Source: Adineta ricciae
Lineage: Eukaryota; Rotifera; Eurotatoria; Adinetida; Adinetidae
DNA: 64,000 nt
Direction: 5' to 3'
Assembly: GCA_905250025.1 (NCBI GenBank)
Contig: CAJNOJ010000078.1
Location: 310,001 to 374,000 of the forward strand
Numbering within the stretch: position 1 is the first letter of the stretch; each line of letters begins with the position of its first letter. Positions 11,286 through 24,576 of the stretch are shown here, piece after piece. The translations under genes were made by a program, and so were the position numbers. The notes under the pieces are model-generated. The model searched no databases and was not told the DNA's origin. It saw only the letters and a list, made by a program, of their open reading frames with translations.

Positions 11286-13654
11286 ATGTGATATAATTAC
11301 CTTGATTAGTTGATTCTAGGCCAATATGCTGAATCTTTCCACTGAGAGGATGAGAACTCTTCACAGAGAGTTAAAACATATTCTACATAATAAATGAGTA
11401 TATAGTAATGGCGATAGAAACATTCGTCATTTGTGAAATGTCTGCTGTTTTTCCTTTTGAATATATCACGCATATTATTCCAACTATAGAGGAAGAATTC
11501 TGCTGGAAAATAGAATACATAATTAATCAAGTTATACTACAAGTTTGAATGTTCGAGTGTGTATACTTCCGACTGACCTTAATTTCTGTTTGCTTGTACA
11601 TAAGACACGATATACGAGAGTTGAGCAGCTAAACTCAATTCAGCAAAAAATATCGTATTGATTGAGTAAGATGAACATTTTATCAAAATAAAGAGTCGTG
11701 TCTCTTCCGTTAGTATCAATGTTCAAGTTATTTTGACCTTTGAATATAGAATCCGAATGCGAATTTCTCTAGTGTTTCGTGCCTTTGACGTTTGAATTCG
11801 TCTCATTCTCTCATTTTCTGATTAGTTTAGTTTTTTTCTATGACTTTAGCTTCTCAACATCTCGGACATCAGTTACTGACTGAAGAAATGTTAAATATTT
11901 AAATTAAAATTAGGATAAAACATTTAACGACAATAACCTTTGTCTGTTCTTGAAAATCGAGGTTATACAATGTCACCAAACACATGGTCTCTCGCAATTG
12001 AAAAAACGATGAAAGATCACACATTTCACATAAAAACTGACGATTGGGATGTTCATCGCATCGATGCAAATTTATTGAAGAAAGAAATTTTAAGAAATTC
12101 TATTATATAGAAGTGAATATCAATGAGATATTAAATATCAAAACAAGCAAAACAGCATATGTCACAACAGTCGATATAATCGAATGCGTCTTCATAATCG
12201 TCAGTATTGTGAGGGTTGAAGATATGATCAATAGTACAGATATTAGCTGTCAAATTAGAAGAGCTGACATACCGTTGTTTGTACTGATTCGTTTCAACTA
12301 CATACAAAATATGACAAAATCAGTATATTATTATGAAAATTCCTTACTCGATACAGGTATTGCTTGTTGAACACTAGCGCGACTACCCATTATAGATTAA
12401 TGGCAGCACTCTTGTTTGTTCTCAGGTTATAATAGGGTCTTTTATACGAGAAAAATACTACTCGTGACTTTCTACGTTGGCTGATTTTCTTGACTGCATA
12501 TATATATGATATCTTCCAGTCAATGAAAGTCATACGGAGTATTGCCAACTGGCAGAGAACGTACTATAGTAATAATGTTCTTCCTGTCTAAATACAGGAG
12601 AAAATACTGTTTGTCATAAGGCAGATGCACCTGTTTTGAACTGCATTTTTATCGCCTAGGGAATTCGACGGAATATTCATTATCCAATTATTTCAAATGC
12701 ATCAACTATTCTCTAATTAATTAAACTCAATGAAAGCATTTTTCAAAGAAATATCTCAGTTCAGCTGGTTCTATATAGAATGATCGACATCTTCATCTTG
12801 ACAATTATGATTTATAAACTGAGTCACTTAATTGTCACATAAAGTAATCTTTGTGCTATGCAAGCAACGAAACTTCTTCAATAAATCGGTTTTTTTCCAT
12901 GAGTAGCTCTTTTTGTGTTTAGAGATCCATGATTAGCATTGACGTGGAATACTAATTAGTGGCAGTTTTCGGTCACCCAAACCTGTACATTATGATAGAA
13001 AGCTTTTGTTTCTTTCTCTTCTATGTCATGATGGTAATTCATAATTCACACCTCGATTTGTCGCACAGCAAAGTCACAATGTGTCGACCACATGCAATTT
13101 TTGAGAAAAGTTTCGCTGTCTATTTGACTCCATTAGTCAAGCGCGCGTGTGAATTTTCAAAGTAGTATCTTGTTATCTATATTTCTATGCGGATGTCACA
13201 TCTGTGTCTGTAGATGTCGCTACTAAGCAGCATATCTATGTTTCATTTTTTATATTATTGTACATTTTGTCAAAAAATTTATTCGGACGCGAAACTTTTC
13301 CGTTTATTTTCTAGATATTGAATGTTTATCAAAGTCAAATAGATGCGTTCATACCAACTGCAATGACTCATAACTAAGCAAACAAAACAAGCATCCATAC
13401 ATACATATTTCCTTCATTCGCAAACATTGCGCACTCACATGTCATTGAGAAAAACAAATACCAATTCCGAATATATCAATTCTTGACTGTATTTCTTCCT
13501 ATTAACTTTTTCCATCGAGCTTTACCGATCGATTATTAATGCGATATAGTGCTGTATTTACTATTAATTGAACGAAGTGACCTTGGTCATATAATTCTGA
13601 CTTATTCTCGTCTTTTGTTTTTCAGAGAATATCCTCCCTATTTATTGGAAAACA

Positions 13655-14814
<1,160 letters not shown>

Positions 14815-15884
14815 AACAATTTTGGTTTCATATTCACCTCCTTCTTCTTCTTCTTCATTTTCTTTTATCGCGATATTCCAATAATATATAACTGGGCGTT
14901 ACTGTCGTTCAACCATCCAAAAGGATTGATTTCTTATCAATATTTTTTTTCTTGTTCTGGCTGCTATTTTCTTCTTTTTTTTTCAAATAAAACACAAAAA
15001 TATAAATATTCATTATAACTCTCTGTCTTCTTCTCTCCAATTTTTCTGCTTTTGTCCTTTTTTTTTCATTGACAGTATACATAACGTTATTTTTCGGGTA
15101 CAGAACACACTTTAACTCTAACAAATTGTACACTTACTATGTCCCATCTTGTTTTTTTTGTGTGCGCAGGTTTCTTCGGTATCTATATATTATGTTCTTC
15201 CTGTGATATACACATACACAGTATAAAAATAAAAGCAGCTATACTGTCGTTTGCCTTTTCATTAGAACTGCTCAACAGTTTTTGTTTTAACCACTTAGCA
15301 ACAGATGATGATAGATTTGTTAAGGATTCTTCGTCTTCAGCGAAAAACATCGTCATTGTCTNTTGTGTGCGCAGGTTTCTTCGGTATCTATATATTATGT
15401 TCTTCCTGTGATATACACATACACAGTATAAAAATAAAAGCAGCTATACTGTCGTTTGCCTTTTCATTAGAACTGCTCAACAGTTTTTGTTTTAACCACT
15501 TAGCAACAGATGATGATAGATTTGTTAAGGATTCTTCGTCTTCAGCGAAAAACATCGTCATTGTCTGAGATTTCTTTTTTGATAATGAAACTCCTGTGAC
15601 GTCTTTCGGTGGCAAGTATGCTGGTTAAACGTATATGAAACATAGAGATGTTATGACAACTTGAGTAGTTTTGAGAGAAAGAAATAATGACGACAGTAAT
15701 ACATACAAGAGAAGAAAAAAAAATTAGAATAAAGAATGCAGAAGCACGAATGGTTTTTTTTTCATTTGATGAAGAACAAAAAATCCGAGGAGGTTGTTAT
15801 TTAACTGACATGTGTACGATACTCATATTACATTCCTTGTTGCATCAAAAACAGATTTCGTGTTTTTTAGTCAATATTTTCGTC
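14815..15884. other. Intergenic region GOLPH3-NUDT9, with duplicated block and N
   Basis: It holds the GOLPH3 3' UTR (AATAAA-like runs near 14988 and 15222), a perfect 204-bp direct duplication around an undetermined base, and the NUDT9 leader. A plus frame from 15687 reaches NUDT9 in frame but crosses a good 3' splice site (TGTTTTTTAG ending at 15870), so I treat it as untranslated. A 75-codon minus frame (15388-15615) exists; I recognise nothing in it. Confidence 0.5.
15158..15566. repeat. Perfect 204-bp direct duplication flanking a single N
   Basis: Bases 15158-15361 are repeated without visible change at 15363-15566, offset 205, with one N at 15362 exactly between the copies. Identity without drift plus an N at the joint is the signature of two contigs whose overlapping ends were not merged. 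A true recent tandem duplication is less likely. Confidence 0.85.
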
Positions 15885-17030
15885 ATGGGAAATCTGCTCT
15901 CTTGTGCTAACATTCGGTTAGGAACACGAATAAGTGAAGCTGTCGAAAAGCGTATCCCGATTCATCATAAATGTCGGAATTGTGGTCGAAAATGTGATCC
16001 GTCAAGTCCTTCGAATGAATGTGTTCATGCGAAATATACTCGAACTGGTACAAAAGAACAGCCAGCAATAATTCGATCAATTGTTCCTGATGACAGAGTG
16101 CCGTGGTCGACGCCGCTTGATTATAGTCCACTTGAATTTACGGCAGAAAAAGTTCTCAAATCAACCAAAGAATATGTCGATCGTGATCCTCGAAATGATC
16201 CCAATGTTGTCATTCCATGGAATCAAGATGATCGTCTTTGCGATCGACGATCGTATCATGGCAAGTATGAAGTTGTTCGGGGTGTGCCACAGAATCCATG
16301 TGGACGAACAGGACTTACTGGACGAGGACATCTTGGTAAAGAAACAAATAGTAGAAAATGGGATTTCTCATGTTTAAAAACGTTCTAGGTCATTTTGGTC
16401 CGAATCATGCAGCTGATCCTATAGTAACACGGTGGAAACGTGATCAAAATAACGCGAGAGTTCGTCATCCGACTAGTGGGCAACCGATTTTGCAATTCGT
16501 TTGTATTCGTCGTAAAGATACGGATGAATTCGCTATTCCGGGCGGAATGGTTGAAAAGAAAGAAAGAGCAACGGACACATTGCGACGAGAGTTTCATGAA
16601 GAAGTTCTGAATTTTCCAGATTTAGATGAAAATGAACGAGAGACCTTAATGTTAACAATAAAGAACATCTTTGAAAATGGCGGAACAAGAATTTACTGTG
16701 GTTATGTCGATGATCCAAGGTATACAATCTCAGTCAACTCAATATTTATTATGTTTCTATTCTAGGAATACTGATAATAGTTGGATGGAAACAACAGGTA
16801 CGACGAGTTGTTAATCTTGAGATAAGAATTATATCATTAGAATGCTTTTTTCTTTTCCAGTTTACAATTTTCATGATGAAGAAGCAAAACATCTTGCTTT
16901 GATCAATGTAAATGCTGGTAGTGATGCTACAGACGCTTTCTGGCAAGATTTAGACTCGAAAATGCCGTTATTCGCAAGTCATGCAGATTTTCTTCGACGC
17001 GTAGCTGCTCTACACAACTCACATTGGTAG
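15885..17030 (+). CDS. NUDT9: ADP-ribose pyrophosphatase, NUDT9 family
   Basis: Hydrolyses ADP-ribose to AMP and ribose 5-phosphate. Four exons (15885-16335, 16389-16719, 16766-16797, 16861-17030) join in frame. The family hallmarks are present: NPCGRTGLTGRGHLGHFGPN, then HAADPIVTRWKRDQ, and YVDDPRNTDNSWMETT. The Nudix box is intact: GGMVEKKERATDTLRREFHE followed by E, with the RE..EE catalytic residues that are lost in the TRPM2 channel version. The start codon gives MGNLLSC, a good N-myristoylation plus palmitoylation motif (Gly2, Ser6, Cys7). A Cys/His cluster (HHKCRNCGRKCD) follows. The ATG is 14 nt after a strong 3' splice site. Stand-alone length argues against a TRPM2 fragment. Confidence 0.93.
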
Positions 17031-17424
17031 AATTCGCATCAATGCCGTCCGATCAAGATCGATATTTTAACCTTTGTTTTCTTTTTATGTTTTCTAACCA
17101 TGTGTATCTGTATATCAATGAAAATCAACCTTGAACGATTCATTTTATTTTTTTGCACTTGTTCAAAGCCAATTGAAATATAAATAAAGTCTGAAATGTG
17201 ATTCCAGTGTTAATTCCAACCGTCACACCACTTTCTCTCTCTCTCGCTCACTCTGCGCACATGTTTATAGTTTTGTCGCGAATGAAATTCATCCAATAGA
17301 TAAACGTTCGAATGAGTCATCGATATTTCACTCTTTGTTTAACTGTTCGTTCGATGAACAAACAATCTAACAACGAAATAAGAAAAACATTTTCAGAAAT
17401 TAACAACAGCAAAATCTTGAAAAT
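17031..17424. other. Intergenic region NUDT9-CDC20
   Basis: Holds the NUDT9 3' UTR with its AATAAA and presumably the CDC20 promoter. A short CT-rich run lies at about 17233-17250. No ORF of note. Confidence 0.5.
17183..17188 (+). terminator. Polyadenylation signal of NUDT9
   Basis: AATAAA about 150 nt after the NUDT9 stop, the first such hexamer downstream. Confidence 0.6.
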
Positions 17425-19649
17425 ATGACAAATATCGGAATGTTAACACCAGATCGGTTCCAAATGGAACGAAGTAGAAGATTGTCATTGAAAAACAGCT
17501 TATCTTGTATTATTTTCTCATAGGTCACAGTTTATTTAACTTTCCTCGACGATTAATACTGCATCCATTGGAAATCGACGATGACGATGATAACGGGAGA
17601 GGGTCACCCTTTGCAAGTCGATTCGGTCCATGCGATGAAGCAGTGTCCTCGACGAAGAAAAAAGCCAAAGCTTGGTCAGTGCGTGCACGACGTGACGAAC
17701 CAAATCTTTTACGAGGAGACAGGTACTTGAATAGAGAATCTTGTTTTCTTTGCCATCAATGATCACACAGAACAAATCTTTAATGAATGTAATAGATTCA
17801 TTCCACGTCGAATTGATCTCGATCGTGATTATGCCCTGGATTCACTTGTATCCCAAAATCTTCAGATAACTTCACGTGTTATATCTTCGAACAATGGTCA
17901 AATAGTATCCATCGATCAACAACAACAACAACAACAAATTGTTCGTCAGCAACGTCGGACACAAAAACGTACGAATCAACAAGCGCAAACAGCATCGTCA
18001 CGTAAAACACTCGAATTACTCGAACATTTCATGCCACAAAATCGACGCATTTATAATTTTGGTGTGAAGACTCTCAAACCACGACCGATAGGTATGGTTA
18101 TATCATTCATCTACGAGACATTGCCTATCATCTCTTGTATCAGATCCTAGTGATCTTGCTCGACAAATCGAAGCATTAACAATCACATCTAAAGAAAGAT
18201 ATATCAGTTCAACGCCAGAACGTATCCTCGATGCACCTGATTTAATCGATGATTTTTGTAAGTAAAGATTCGCTTTTGTAAAATCCCTACTGACTGATGT
18301 ACATAAGATTTGAATTTAATCGACTGGGGTAAGCCGACAAATATGATTGCTGTTGCTTTGATGAACTGTGTGTTTCTTTGGGATGATAATTCTGGTAATG
18401 TGACGAAATTACTTGAACTTCAAACACCAAATACAAACGATGAATATGACGATGATGAACAAGTACATTATGTCTCAAGTGTTGCATGGCACAATAAATC
18501 ACCCTATCTTGCTGTCGGTACATCTTATCAACAAGTCCATATTTATGATGTTAATCAACAAATATGTAAACGAAAGCTAATCGCCGAAAATACATTGGAT
18601 GAAGACGATAGAATACCTTGTTTAGCATGGAATCAAAATATCATTGCTTGGTAAGTTTCATCTTCGGTATAAGTCAACTGTCGTTTATTATTCTTTTTGA
18701 TTAATCCGTGATTTGAAATTTGATCTGTCAAACAAATCTTCTTTGACATTTACTATTTCTAGTGGCACGCGCAACTCAGGTGACATTCTTCTCTACGATG
18801 TCCGACAAAAAGATTGTATTATCAAATTTCAAACACATCGGCAAGAAGTTTGTGGATTGAAATGGTGTCCTAACGGACGATATCTCGCCAGTGGTAGTAA
18901 TGATAATACTGTATGTGTATGGGACTTTCACCAATGGTATTCAACCAGTGGAACATCGGGTAGTTATTCTTCACTTTTACCACCAGCTGATGGTGATAAA
19001 AAGAAAGCGAATATTCCAACGAAACCTTTATGGCACATTAAAGATCATAAAGCAGCTGTTAAAGTCAGTCAGAAGATTTCATATTCTCTTGAAAATGTTA
19101 TTATTTAGGCGATTGCTTGGTGTCCATGGGAAGGTTCGAAAGTATTGGCAACCGGTGGTGGTCATTCAGATGGTTATTTACGTTTCTGGAATAATAGTAA
19201 TGGCATATGTCAACAAGCAATCAAAACCGATTCACAAGTATAGAGAACAAATGGAAAGGAAAGAATACAATTGATGTTTTGTTGTTTTCAGATCTCTTCC
19301 ATACTTTGGTCAACAGATTATAAACAAATTGTTACGGGCCAAGGTCATCCAAACAATTTCATTCACATTTGGCATTATCCGTCGATGGAAAAATGTCATA
19401 CATTACATGGTAAATAAGTCTATTAGCTTGTTTATTATTCAGCAAAAGAATATTTTTCTTTTTGAAGGTCATACATCACGTATTCTGTCATTAATCATGG
19501 GGCCAAAAGGCAATCCAGTTGTGAGTTTATCAGCCGACGAGACAATTCGATTTTGGAATTGTTTTCCAATCGATGTACAACGGAAGAAAAAGCTCGAAAT
19601 GACACGTACACATTCGTATCCTACAAAGCTAAATTTCAATTGTCGATAG
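17425..19649 (+). CDS. CDC20: CDC20 (Fizzy), APC/C co-activator, WD40 protein
   Basis: Activator and substrate receptor of the anaphase-promoting complex. The probable first exon is 17425-17473 (MTNIGMLTPDRFQMER), spliced over a 50-nt intron to 17524-17722; later exons are 17796-18091, 18144-18257, 18308-18650, 18773-19073, 19109-19237, 19292-19409 and 19468-19649. The C-box DRFIPRR is created across the 17722/17796 junction. [20 protein letters not shown] leads into seven WD repeats, with HRQEVCGLKWCPNGRYLASG, KAIAWCPWEGSKVLATGGG and GHTSRILSLIMGPKGNP. These favour CDC20 over CDH1. A CAA run near 17918-17936 gives poly-Gln. The protein ends in Asn-Cys-Arg instead of the usual Ile-Arg tail. 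I see no KEN box. The first exon is less certain because its donor (A|GTAGAAG) is weak. Confidence 0.9.
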
Positions 19650-21959
19650 TCAACATTTACTATGAATATTTTCCCTCAATGCTCTACTTTCCTTGTCTAC
19701 AATAGATTCTGAAAAATACAATGACATTAATCAAGTTCATTCAGTAGAAAAAGAATAATTTTATTCTTCATATCTGTGTCTGAAGTCACTTTGAAGAAAG
19801 AAGGAATCTGCATACGATAATTATATTACTATAGGATAATCTGTGAAGCGTAGCTTCATTTCTCTGATTTGATATGACGTATAATGAGAACAAAAGCGCC
19901 GAAGAACATTTGGCAAAATGTTTTGGATCACAGACAAGTGTCATTCTCTTAAATATACGAAATAAAACAGACGTAAGTACGTGTCTGATGATCTAAATCG
20001 TGAACGAGGTAATTGACATTAATGAATATATCTATATACGCAAAATATTGACATGTGCTTTGGATTATTCCGAACAAATGAAATTCCACTGAATGCATCT
20101 CATGGTTATTGATAAATCGACAAATGCAATCGAATCAATCATCATAGAAAACTTGCCTTTTTGATCATCATCAAGAAAAACAAAAAGAAAAATCTTCTAT
20201 CTTCGTCAATAACACACATTCACCTTGATCATGATGAACAGTGTCTTCTTTGAGCAAGAAAAAAAGCAATCTGTCGCAGCTGGTTTACATAAGAAAATGA
20301 ATATAAACAGTAATGACGTCGGCCGATCTTGATACATCAGTTTTCTTCGTTTTTATCACTCATTATTATTTACCAAGCAATCATAAAAAAAAAACGAGGG
20401 AAAAGCAACCATTCCTTCAATCAAACAATTTCCGCACTGCCGTAAGTGAAGAGAAGGTCCCGTTTAGATTGATTTTTTTTTGCTCTAATGAAATAATAAG
20501 TTTAGAACATGTTATACTGACAAGCAAAGAGCACATTATTTCAACGTCGACGAGAAAAAAGTACAAAATGGTGTGTCAAGTGCAATTCAATTAACTCTGT
20601 GCATTGCGTTTTATTTACATAGACAATGAGGACTATCGAAAGGAAATGACGGCTTATGGAAAAGAGAAAACGTAGAAATCTTTCTTTCGAAAGCAGTTCA
20701 GACATTTCTTCGTCTTTTTTTTATAGAACAGATTCATCCAGCAAATGGTGACGAGTAAATATACAACAGTTGTTAGCACCACAGACGTCTAGTAAACCTT
20801 TCGAGCGTCGTATCTCAAATAGCCGACTTTACATATTTTTATTTTATTCAAGAAGAGAGTTTTTCTCGCGAGAAAATCGTGACATTTCACTTTTTTTTCC
20901 ACATACATTCAAAGCAGTTCAACAGCTGATAATGTTCCGTGCATGACAATTAAAATCATACGCCATTAATTGTCATTTTAGACGAAACATTCTGCTCGAA
21001 TGATAACCGTGATGATACGGTTAGTTTTCCTCAGATCAGAAACAAGAAAACAAGCCGCAGAAGAGTTTTGTTTTCAGTCAATGAAAGAGAGAGAGAGACC
21101 TAGTTGCTTTCATTGTTTCTACAACAATGTCCGTTTCCTAGATTCTATCGAGCGATAACATGTTGGATGTTTTTCTTGTGCTCATTGTTAGTAATTACGA
21201 AACATGAAGGGTAGATTCAACCTTCTCTTTCGAGTTTATTGATGCGAGTTCAAACGGAAGCTAATAACGATCAAGTTCAATTATTTACTATCCTTTGCTA
21301 ATTATCAGAACATTGCCATCTATCATTTTTTCGTTTCAAATTATAGTTAGTTGACGAATAAAGATAAAAAAATTAGACAAGACTTGAATGGGTACGCCTA
21401 CAGCGTGATAGTCTGGTTTTGTTTTCAGCTAGGTTCTTAGATGTAATCATATCTGCCGGAAAAAGGAAAGTACGTGTCATATTTCTATTCTTTTCTATTT
21501 GTGTAAAGGCAAAAAAGTGAGTCTCCGGAATTCATTTTCATCTGAGAAGCTAGTTAAGTTGAAAGATGGATATCGATTAAAACAATCGTCGTAGGACTTG
21601 TTTTCTTTTCTGATGAGACGCGACGAAGAGGAGGCGGAGGAGAAGAAGAATGATGAATAGATGCAGTGTTATGTATGTCAATGAAGGATCGTCATCTGGT
21701 CTGTCACAGAACGCGTTCGTCGCTTTCCCAAAGAGTCAACTTCTCATATCGCCTACATTTTCTTTTTTTTTTCATCATTATTATTATTATGCAGCTTAAA
21801 CGCATCAAATAATTCACAAAGAAAATAACCATATGATCATATTAATTTAACTTCTCGTTATAGATTACAACACTTGATTAAAATAGCTGCTCGTATTTTT
21901 TTCAAATGACATTTTACTAACCATTTCAAAGACAATCCGTTAGTTAAGCTCGGTAACAA
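19650..21959. other. Intergenic region CDC20-GPCR
   Basis: About 2.3 kb, AT-rich, with A/T homopolymer runs and a GAGA run near 21088-21098. The longest plus frame is 20313-20594 (93 codons, low complexity, unrecognised). I see no RNA gene or recognisable transposon. Confidence 0.4.
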
Positions 21960-24576
21960 ATGAATAGTTCAAATGCCACCCCTTTATTCAATCAAACTGT
22001 CGATAGAAATCACTGGACATGGTCATTGCAAACAATAATTGTCTTGTTAACATGCGGTCTAATTACTCTTGCAACAATTTTGGGTTAGTGAAGCTCAACC
22101 TTCGTTCCAAACAACAATTTCTTCTCTTTTCAGGCAATGGTCTAGTATTACTTTCAATTAAATTTCGTCTACATACACGATCGTATTCGGATTATTTCAT
22201 TGTCAGCTTATGTTTGGCAGACTTTTTCGTCGGATTATTCGTCATGCCACCAATGGCACTACATACATTTCAATTAAAATGGCCATTTCACTATCGGCTT
22301 TGTTATATGTGGATGTCAATTGACTTTACTTGTTCAACGGCATCCTTTCTTACGCTTGCCTCCATGGCGCTTGATCGCTATTATGCACTTACAGGTATAT
22401 GTCTGTTTTCGAACGTTTGTTTTTCTTATTGAATGATGTTGATTGTTTAGCGCCGTATTTTCATCTACGAAATCGATCATATTCATCTGTGTTAATATTC
22501 ATTGTTAGCTCATGGGCAATACCATTTGCTATATGGCCGATGTCCATCTTTCTTGGTCAGCATTTTAGTTCGAGTCCACCAAGTTGTGTTCATCCGGCAA
22601 ATTCTTATATAATTGTCGTTCTCTGTTCATTCTTCTATTATATTCCTCTCTTATTCATGTTATGTTGTTATTCCCGAATCATAGTAAATATCAAAAACAT
22701 CGAAGTTATGGTAAGACATACGTTTGTATTTTGATGAAGTCGTCGAGTTCTCTTCACCCGACAGTTCATCTCAAAGTAAATTATGAATAATTCTATATGA
22801 TGATTATCAACGTTCGAGACTAGTTATATCAGTTGATTAATTTCACTTCAAAAGAAGAACTTTGATGTCAATTGATAAAAAAACATCTAAAGAACTTCTA
22901 AACTATAATTGAGTTGGTATTTATAGAATAATAATTGGTATTCGTTTAATACTCAAAGGATTTCTTCATCTACATTCGATGAAATTATTCGAAGAATTTC
23001 TGATTAATAGAATCAATTTCCGTGCAGGCTAGAGTACATTTCTAAGTTGTTGAAGGTAATCATAGTATGGTCCAGAGTTCATCCCGAATGTGCATGTTAC
23101 ACATTTTTAGTCGAAGAAAGACCAAATTCTCTGAAACAATTATCTTTCGATGTTTATAGATCAAAGGTACTTGGGGAACAATAAAATACAACCCAAATGA
23201 TTATGGCCATGGTTATACTCAGAACAGTGATAAGCACAATCTTACTTCAACATCATCACAATCAACTTCGTCATTACGTTCACTTCTACTAAGATATTTT
23301 CAACGGAATACTACTAAACATCCTCTACAGAATCCAACTCGTTCGGGAAATGGAAGTCCATACAATATTCCTGTAAATCTGTTGAATAATCGGTGCAATC
23401 GACTGGGAACTGTCTCCAATTACGGATTTGCATCCAATACATTATCGCCTGTTCCTCTCTATCGCTCCAATCGACAGGCAACAACAGCAACATTTACCGG
23501 CCAAAAGCGTTGTTTGAATGATGTTATAGAAGAGAAACGATCTAAACCTGATTCCACACTCAATCAAGAAGAAGAATTAGTTCGAACACGTCTTAGTACG
23601 CGAACATCGTCTCTACCTGCTGCACGATGTATTTCCTACTATCATTTTCCAAGTTCAAACATCTCCCAAACAAAAATTCTCGAAGATTCGCCTCATACGC
23701 GCTTCAATTCCATCTCCAATGAACGAAGTCGTTCACATTCCCACTCGTCGAATCAAAGCGTGGGTATCAATGGGGGCGTATTGACAACGGATATATCCGA
23801 GCATAGTTCATCATTTGATAATACTCTCGACGATGATCATCGACGGTTAAGTCGACGTCATTTACCCTCGCATACTACATCAACATCATTCAATTCAAGT
23901 CGATATAGTCAACGCGCAGTGGCACAATTTATGCATGAGAGAAATAAGGCAAGATTGAGACGAAATCAAAAAGCAAGTCGGATGTTAGGTATGATTTATT
24001 TACTTTAGTTTTTGTACTCGTAGAACTTTCGAAAGCATCGGAAATTCTCAACAGAATAGAGGCGTAGTAATATAATCTAGAGTAATGAGTTTGTCTTTCA
24101 TTTTGATCCGACTAGAGAGAGAGAGAAGAGCACACTGAGAATCTCATAAAGTCGTTCAGGATATGACGTTAAACCATTAAAAGAAAAGTGGATATAACAA
24201 CGATCCTATTATATCGTTATCACTGGTTCATAATTTCAAGAATAACTAACATCCAAATGTTCTTAACTCATTAGAAGAATAAGATGAGTATTGAAATAGT
24301 TCATTGTCTATTTTAGGTATTTTACTCGCTGTTTTCCTTATTTGTTGGCTTCCATTTATCATTTCTTATCCAATAATGCTGCTCTACCCGAAAAAATTCT
24401 CTGTTGAACTTGAATGTATCATCTTCTGGTTGGGTTATGTCAATTCGCTACTCAATCCGTTTCTATACGTCTATAGTTCGAGGAACTTTCGTAAAGCAAT
24501 TCTGGAAACATTATGTTGTTTCAAAGGATTAAAAGCAAAGACACGTTTACGGTATCAATGGTCATTGCGAAAGTAG
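21960..24576 (+). CDS. Class A GPCR, biogenic-amine type (histamine H1 / muscarinic-like)
   Basis: Seven-helix receptor in five exons: 21960-22083, 22134-22394, 22451-22710, 23160-23988, 24318-24576. The N-terminus has NSS/NAT glycosylation sites. TM1 ends in the GN of LGNGLVLL and TM2 has SLCLADFFVGLFVMPP. TM3 has the amine-binding Asp in MWMSIDFTCSTASFL and the DRY motif as MALDRYYAL. TM6 carries FLICWLPF and TM7 has WLGYVNSLLNPFLYVYSSRN (NPxxY present). A CC pair near the C-terminus may be palmitoylated. The third intracellular loop is very long, about 280 residues rich in Ser, Thr and Arg, almost entirely in the fourth exon. TM3 and TM7 most resemble histamine H1 and muscarinic receptors, but the ligand cannot be told. 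Introns 3 and 4 (449 and 329 bp) are long for this window. Confidence 0.85.

Larger units (their letters stand above)
10235..13654. other. Non-coding region between GTF3C3 and GOLPH3
   Basis: About 3.4 kb of AT-rich DNA with only short frames. The longest plus frame (12044-12370, 108 codons) and a 46-codon frame from about 11970 match nothing I know. A 3' splice site (TTTTTCAG ending at 13625) about 28 nt before the GOLPH3 ATG suggests a 5' UTR intron or a trans-splice site. A decayed copy of the GTF3C3 3' end is listed separately. Confidence 0.5.

Noticed and set aside
12044-12370. 108-codon plus frame as a gene
   Set aside because: Marginal length in AT-rich DNA, no recognised motif, and no splice or leader context; kept only as a note in the intergenic entry.
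15388-15615. 75-codon minus frame as a gene
   Set aside because: It overlaps the duplicated block at the assembly join and has no supporting motif.
23382-24008. 208-codon frame as a separate gene
   Set aside because: It is the third intracellular loop exon of the GPCR, in frame with flanking membrane segments after splicing.
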